A stretch of DNA of 64,000 nt. It comes from JAHBVL01 sp963712055 (GTDB taxonomy: Bacteria; Chloroflexota; Chloroflexia; Thermomicrobiales; UBA6265). The stretch is from the NCBI GenBank assembly GCA_963712055.1, contig CAVQGN010000003.1, positions 496,001 to 560,000 on the forward strand, in the 5' to 3' direction. Below are positions 60,325 through 64,000 of the stretch, piece by piece. The notes under the pieces are model-generated. The model was not told where the DNA came from. It saw nothing but the letters and a program-made list of their open reading frames with translations, and ran no database searches. The position numbers and the translations under genes are program-made. Within the stretch, counting starts at the first letter, position 1, and each line of letters begins with the position of its first letter.

Positions 60325-61599
60325 TCAACCAGTTGCCGGGATCAGTCGCCGGTTCGACCGGAGCGCGAGCGCGATCAAAGGCACAACAGCAAGCGTGGCG
60401 ATCGCGTTCAACAGCCCATAGGACCCAAGACCGACGATCAGTCCGGCTACGAGACCAGCGCCGGCCCCGGCAAGTCCCATGATGAGATCGGCTGTGCCCT
60501 GGATGCTCGCTTTTTCTCCGGCTGGCAGGGATTCGGTCAACAAGGTCGAACCAGCGATCATCGTACAGGACCAACCGAGACCCACCAGAAACAATCCGAG
60601 ACTGAGCTGAGCGGTGTCTTGGCTCCCGGCCGTTCCGGCGACAAAAAAGGCGACCAGAAGAATGAACCCGCCTAGAACGATCACCGGACGACGTCCGATG
60701 CGGTCACTGGCGATACCGACCAGCGGGGACGCGAAATACATCCCGGCAATATGAATCGAAATCACCAATCCGATGACCTGCAATCCCTGATCACCATGTT
60801 TGAGGTGAACCGGAGTCATCGACATCACCGCCACCATTACCGCTTGGCCAACAGCCATTGCCGTCAAGCCCAGAGCTGCCGGTGGGATACCGGCAATGAT
60901 CTGGTAGCCCTCCCGGACAGAGCGTTTCACCGGCGCGACCATCTCCGCGGCGCCGCTTTCGACAAAAGCCAGTCTGCGCGCGGTCAACAATGGATCAGGC
61001 CGGAGAAAGAAATAGATGATCGTGGCGGCCAGAGCCAGAGCGGTGCCAGTCAGGATGTAAGGACCCGCCAAGCGAGGAATACCAATACTCTCGGCGAACG
61101 CACCCATTGGAGATGCCAGATTGGGTCCCACCACTGATCCGATCGTGGTAGACCACACCACGATCGAGAGATCTCGGCCCCGGTTGGTAGGTGTCGACAT
61201 ATCAGCAGCGGCGTATCGTGACTGCAATGTGGCTGTTTGGCCAGCGCCGGCCATGAAAAAGCCGATCAGCACGAGTGGAAAGAAGTCGATCACTGCCGCC
61301 GTGATGATGATCAACACGCCAATGATGGCAATGGCGTAGGAGAGGAGGAGTCCCATCCGGCGGCCACGCGCGTTCATCATCTGGGAAACCGGGATGGCGA
61401 TCAGTGCGGTGCCGGTGACGGAGGCGGTCTGTCCCACTCCACTGAGGGCGTCAGTAGAGAGATCAGCAGCGAGAAGCGCACCGACCGCAGCGGCAGCGGC
61501 AACACCGAGACCAGCAGTGATCTGTGCCAGCGACAGCACGGAAATCGTTCGTTTCTGGAATCCGCTCGCGATTTCGAAATCGGTGACCGGTGCACTCAT
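60325..61599 (-). CDS. Major facilitator superfamily transporter
   Basis: 424 residues with twelve hydrophobic segments and a compact, charged-residue-poor layout. The loop between helices 2 and 3 has SQMMNARGRRMGLLLSYA and that between helices 8 and 9 GIASDRIGRRPVIVLGG, both matching MFS motif A. No close substrate assignment is possible; drug or metabolite efflux is common in this type. Its start is 148 nt from the end of the cupin gene. Confidence 0.82.
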   Translation of the reverse strand: MSAPVTDFEIASGFQKRTISVLSLAQITAGLGVAAAAAVGALLAADLSTDALSGVGQTASVTGTALIAIPVSQMMNARGRRMGLLLSYAIAIIGVLIIITAAVIDFFPLVLIGFFMAGAGQTATLQSRYAAADMSTPTNRGRDLSIVVWSTTIGSVVGPNLASPMGAFAESIGIPRLAGPYILTGTALALAATIIYFFLRPDPLLTARRLAFVESGAAEMVAPVKRSVREGYQIIAGIPPAALGLTAMAVGQAVMVAVMSMTPVHLKHGDQGLQVIGLVISIHIAGMYFASPLVGIASDRIGRRPVIVLGGFILLVAFFVAGTAGSQDTAQLSLGLFLVGLGWSCTMIAGSTLLTESLPAGEKASIQGTADLIMGLAGAGAGLVAGLIVGLGSYGLLNAIATLAVVPLIALALRSNRRLIPATG

Positions 61600-61747
61600 T
61601 CCAGATCGACCAGATGGTTTCTACACTTCATGCTTTACCGGTGACCGTCCGTCGAAGAGACCGGATGACGACTCTGGAATCCCTCGATTCCACAATTGTC
61701 GCACGTCGGGAAGAATCACTCGGATGAGACGATGCGTCGGGTTCCTG

Positions 61748-62638
61748 CTACTCCTCGGCCGCCGAAAAGACGAGCCCGATCAGTGAAGTCAAACCATCCG
61801 CTGTGTTCTCAAGAACGCGCATGGTCCCGGGTGTAACCGCGCTGAAAGCAACTGTTCCGCCTTCGACGATCGTGCGCGGCTCGCCGGCTGGGGTCGAGCT
61901 TCCCGGGGCAATCACCGACGACGCCAATTCTCCGACCGCCACATTGATCGCTTCTAACCCAACCATCTCGTAGGGACCGACAGTCTCACCCTTGGCGAGA
62001 TCCTGGCCACTCATCCGCGCGACAACATCACCACCGGCCACCTGCTGAAAGATGTCCCAGACCGCCACGCTTAGGCGGGCGCTCATTCCTTCGGGAAGCT
62101 CTGGTGTAAATGTTCCGTCTTCGCGATCAAGACTGGTGATCGACGCGCCGAAAAGGCGGACAGGCTGGGTGCCAACGCTTTCCAGCATCCCGGTGGCAAT
62201 TGCATTCGGATAGATGGCCACGTCGCCAACGCGTAGGGTGATTTCGCGTCCGGGTTCGACTTCTTCCTCACCCTGTCCGACTCGCTGGGCAATGAAAGGA
62301 ACATCGAGCTGGATCGAATAGGAACCGGAAAGAACAACTTCAGCAGCGGTGCCCGACTGGATACGTTCTCCCGAGCAACCACAATATGGACCGGGAAGAT
62401 AGGTCAACTGCTGTCCCGGTTCCATCACGATCCGATAGAACGCGCCTTGCGATTTGTCTTCTGGTTGCCATTCTCTGAGAAAGGTGACATCGAAGAGGGG
62501 TGTGTCGAATCCATCAGCGCTGGTCTGGGCGGCACGTGCGCGGTCTCTGCCGACAACATGGTTGATACCCACGCCCGCGAAACCGGCAAGAGCGGAAGTG
62601 AGGAGCGTGCGTCGCTTGAATGAGGGATTTTGCATCAT
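61748..62638 (-). CDS. Secreted cupin-like protein
   Basis: About 296 residues. The leader MMQNPSFKRRTLLTSALAGFAGVGI has a basic, hydrophobic Tat- or Sec-like signal. The mature protein has the beta-rich pattern of a double cupin: GAFYRIVMEPGQQLTYLPGP, then LRVGDVAIYPNAIATGML, and a second set near KGETVGPYEMVG and VEGGTVAFSAVTPGTMRVLEN. The usual metal-binding histidines are largely lacking, so it may be non-enzymatic. A short CGCSGE stretch follows the first strand. The frame extends further upstream, but these extra codons are not leader-like. Confidence 0.7.
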   Translation of the reverse strand: MMQNPSFKRRTLLTSALAGFAGVGINHVVGRDRARAAQTSADGFDTPLFDVTFLREWQPEDKSQGAFYRIVMEPGQQLTYLPGPYCGCSGERIQSGTAAEVVLSGSYSIQLDVPFIAQRVGQGEEEVEPGREITLRVGDVAIYPNAIATGMLESVGTQPVRLFGASITSLDREDGTFTPELPEGMSARLSVAVWDIFQQVAGGDVVARMSGQDLAKGETVGPYEMVGLEAINVAVGELASSVIAPGSSTPAGEPRTIVEGGTVAFSAVTPGTMRVLENTADGLTSLIGLVFSAAEE

Positions 62639-62760
62639 CAATCCATTCCGTGAAGATCTGCGCTCGGTCGCTGCGACCATGATACTGTCGGAGGACAGGA
62701 AAGGAGAATCTGCTGGATAATGGTCATCCAGGCGAAAGAGATTCGGCATGGCGGATGGGG

Positions 62761-64000
62761 ATGGCTCAGAGCACTGATTCGATCTCTCACGTTTCGGCCG
62801 CTTTCGTAACGGAAGCCACGCGGCTCCTCCAGTCGATGCTTGGCCCCGACGCGCAGTTTCGCGATGGCCAAATCGAAGCCATTCAAGCGCTGGTTGAAGG
62901 TCGGAGTCGGCTGCTGGTCGTGCAGAAAACGGGGTGGGGAAAGAGCCTGGTCTATTTCATCGCCACCCGGATGCTTCGCGATCGGGGTGGTGGGCCGACC
63001 TTTCTGGTCAGTCCGCTCCTCTCCCTGATGCGGGACCAGGAACGGATGGCTGCTTCGATTGGTGTTCGTGCAACCCGCTTGACCAGTGACAACCGTGGCG
63101 GGTGGGCAGACGTGATCCAGGAACTTCGAGAAGGTCGTTGTGATCTCCTGATGGTTTCGCCGGAACGACTGGCCAATGAACATTTTCGGCGGGAAACCCT
63201 GCCGATGATCGAACAGGGAATCGGGATGCTGGTGATCGACGAAGCCCACTGCATCTCCGACTGGGGTCATGATTTCCGGCCTGACTACCGTCGAATCGTA
63301 CAAATCGCTCAGCGGATGCCAGCCTCGATTCCGATCCTGGCGACCACTGCCACCGCGAACGATCGGGTCGTCGCTGATATCCAATCGCAGCTCGGGCGGG
63401 AGGTGCAGGTCTTCCGGGGACCCTTGACCCGACCTAGCCTGCGCTTGCAGGCGATCGCCCTCCCCAGTCAGATCGAACGTCTCGCCTGGCTGGCAACGCA
63501 TCTCGACGATCTTCCCGGTTCCGGGATCATTTACTGCTTGACGATCCGCGATACACAACTCGTCGCCCGCTGGTTGAAGTCGTGTGGTCATCAGGTCGAG
63601 GCGTATAACGCCGATCTGGTTCCAGAGGAGCGGATCGAGCTCGAACAGCGGTTGCTGAACAGCGATGTCAAAGCGCTGGTTTCGACGGTGGCGCTCGGGA
63701 TGGGGTTCGACAAACCCGATCTCGGGTTTGTCGTGCACTATCAGCGGCCCGGATCGACCGTCGCCTACTACCAACAGATTGGTCGAGCCGGTCGAGCCGT
63801 CGATGAAGCCTGGGCGATTCTGCTCAGTGGTCAGGAAGACGATGAAATCCTCGACTTTTTCATCGAATCAGCCTTCCCGAGCGCTGCGGCATTGAGAAGC
63901 GCGGTCAACGCGCTCGAATCGAGCGAAGGGATGACACTGACCGAGATCGAGCAACACGTTAATCTCCGCCATCGACGACTCGAGCAGGCAGTCAAAGTAC
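62761..64000 (+). CDS. RecQ-family DNA helicase, 5' part (runs off the window)
   Basis: At least 413 residues to the window edge, open frame. Helicase landmarks are FRDGQIEAIQALVEG, Walker A KTGWGKSLVY, motif II LVIDEAHCISDWG, TTATAND, and motif VI QQIGRAGRAVDEAW. The Trp inside Walker A is atypical for RecQ of the classical type but occurs in a separate branch of RecQ-like helicases. It is distinct from the recQ at 48440. The ATG at 62761 (or 62755) starts the coding region; it is divergent from the cupin gene. Confidence 0.88.
   Translation, partial: MAQSTDSISHVSAAFVTEATRLLQSMLGPDAQFRDGQIEAIQALVEGRSRLLVVQKTGWGKSLVYFIATRMLRDRGGGPTFLVSPLLSLMRDQERMAASIGVRATRLTSDNRGGWADVIQELREGRCDLLMVSPERLANEHFRRETLPMIEQGIGMLVIDEAHCISDWGHDFRPDYRRIVQIAQRMPASIPILATTATANDRVVADIQSQLGREVQVFRGPLTRPSLRLQAIALPSQIERLAWLATHLDDLPGSGIIYCLTIRDTQLVARWLKSCGHQVEAYNADLVPEERIELEQRLLNSDVKALVSTVALGMGFDKPDLGFVVHYQRPGSTVAYYQQIGRAGRAVDEAWAILLSGQEDDEILDFFIESAFPSAAALRSAVNALESSEGMTLTEIEQHVNLRHRRLEQAVKV

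Noticed and set aside
61676..61691. GGAATC-CCTC-GATTCC hairpin as a terminator for the cupin gene
   Set aside because: The stem is only 6 bp without a U-tract on either strand, so termination is not supported.
62638..63774. A 378-codon open frame on the minus strand
   Set aside because: It is antisense to a RecQ-like helicase with all helicase motifs.

Overview
This 64 kb window is chromosomal DNA from a GC-rich bacterium. The gene content best fits the phylum Chloroflexota, probably a member of the Thermomicrobia/Thermomicrobiales. That is an inference from gene style: many GTG/TTG starts, 4-nt ATGA/GTGA gene overlaps, Tat-type leaders on ABC binding proteins, an LPXTG-type surface protein, and a TGTCATTCCGAGC... 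intergenic repeat. No rRNA, tRNA, CRISPR array, insertion sequence or phage module is recognisable.

Layout. 1-16 kb: the 3' part of a D-tartrate dehydratase-like enolase-superfamily gene, a lone minimal nucleotidyltransferase, a secreted VIT/VWA protein, an RDD membrane protein, a VIT1-like membrane protein next to an msrA-msrB methionine sulfoxide repair operon, then kynureninase / CDP-alcohol phosphatidyltransferase / HAD phosphatase overlapping end to end, a polysaccharide deacetylase lipoprotein, ispH, a membrane protein, an ATPase and a FIST sensor protein. 16-23 kb: NlpC/P60 hydrolase, Rieske oxygenase, a tiny sigma region-4-only protein overlapping an RskA-type anti-sigma factor, a zinc-type binding protein and an MFS transporter. 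23-30 kb: an oligopeptide ABC transporter (minus strand) divergent from a heme/siderophore hmuTUV-type operon (plus strand).

30.2-33 kb holds the most notable item: a SelW/Rdx-type selenoprotein gene at 30476-30739, interrupted by an in-frame TGA in a CxxU motif and followed at the right distance by a hairpin fitting the bacterial SECIS consensus. A standard gene caller would miss it. It lies just upstream of an RsmF-like RNA m5C methyltransferase whose 5' end has no ordinary start codon, followed by a second methyltransferase.

33-40.6 kb: a six-gene minus-strand operon in which every junction is a 4-nt overlap: Asp/Glu-racemase-like enzyme, four tandem paralogous double-GNAT acetyltransferases, and a Gfo/Idh/MocA oxidoreductase. 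It is divergent from an HpaI-type aldolase. 40.8-46 kb: two glycerophosphodiester phosphodiesterase-type proteins and an Ugp-like ABC importer without its ATPase, suggesting glycerophosphodiester or sugar uptake. 46-58 kb: a 56-cysteine Tat/LPXTG surface protein, two D-2-hydroxyacid dehydrogenases flanking recQ, a DUF1254/DUF1214 protein, a decayed chimeric gene remnant, a beta-lactamase-fold hydrolase, a luciferase-like oxidoreductase, a RES/Xre toxin-antitoxin pair preceded by three contiguous 12-nt repeats, and polX. 59-64 kb: a small unknown protein, a UbiA prenyltransferase, an MFS transporter, a secreted cupin protein and the 5' part of a second RecQ-family helicase.

All identifications come from reading the translated sequence and recalling family motifs. 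No database search was run.
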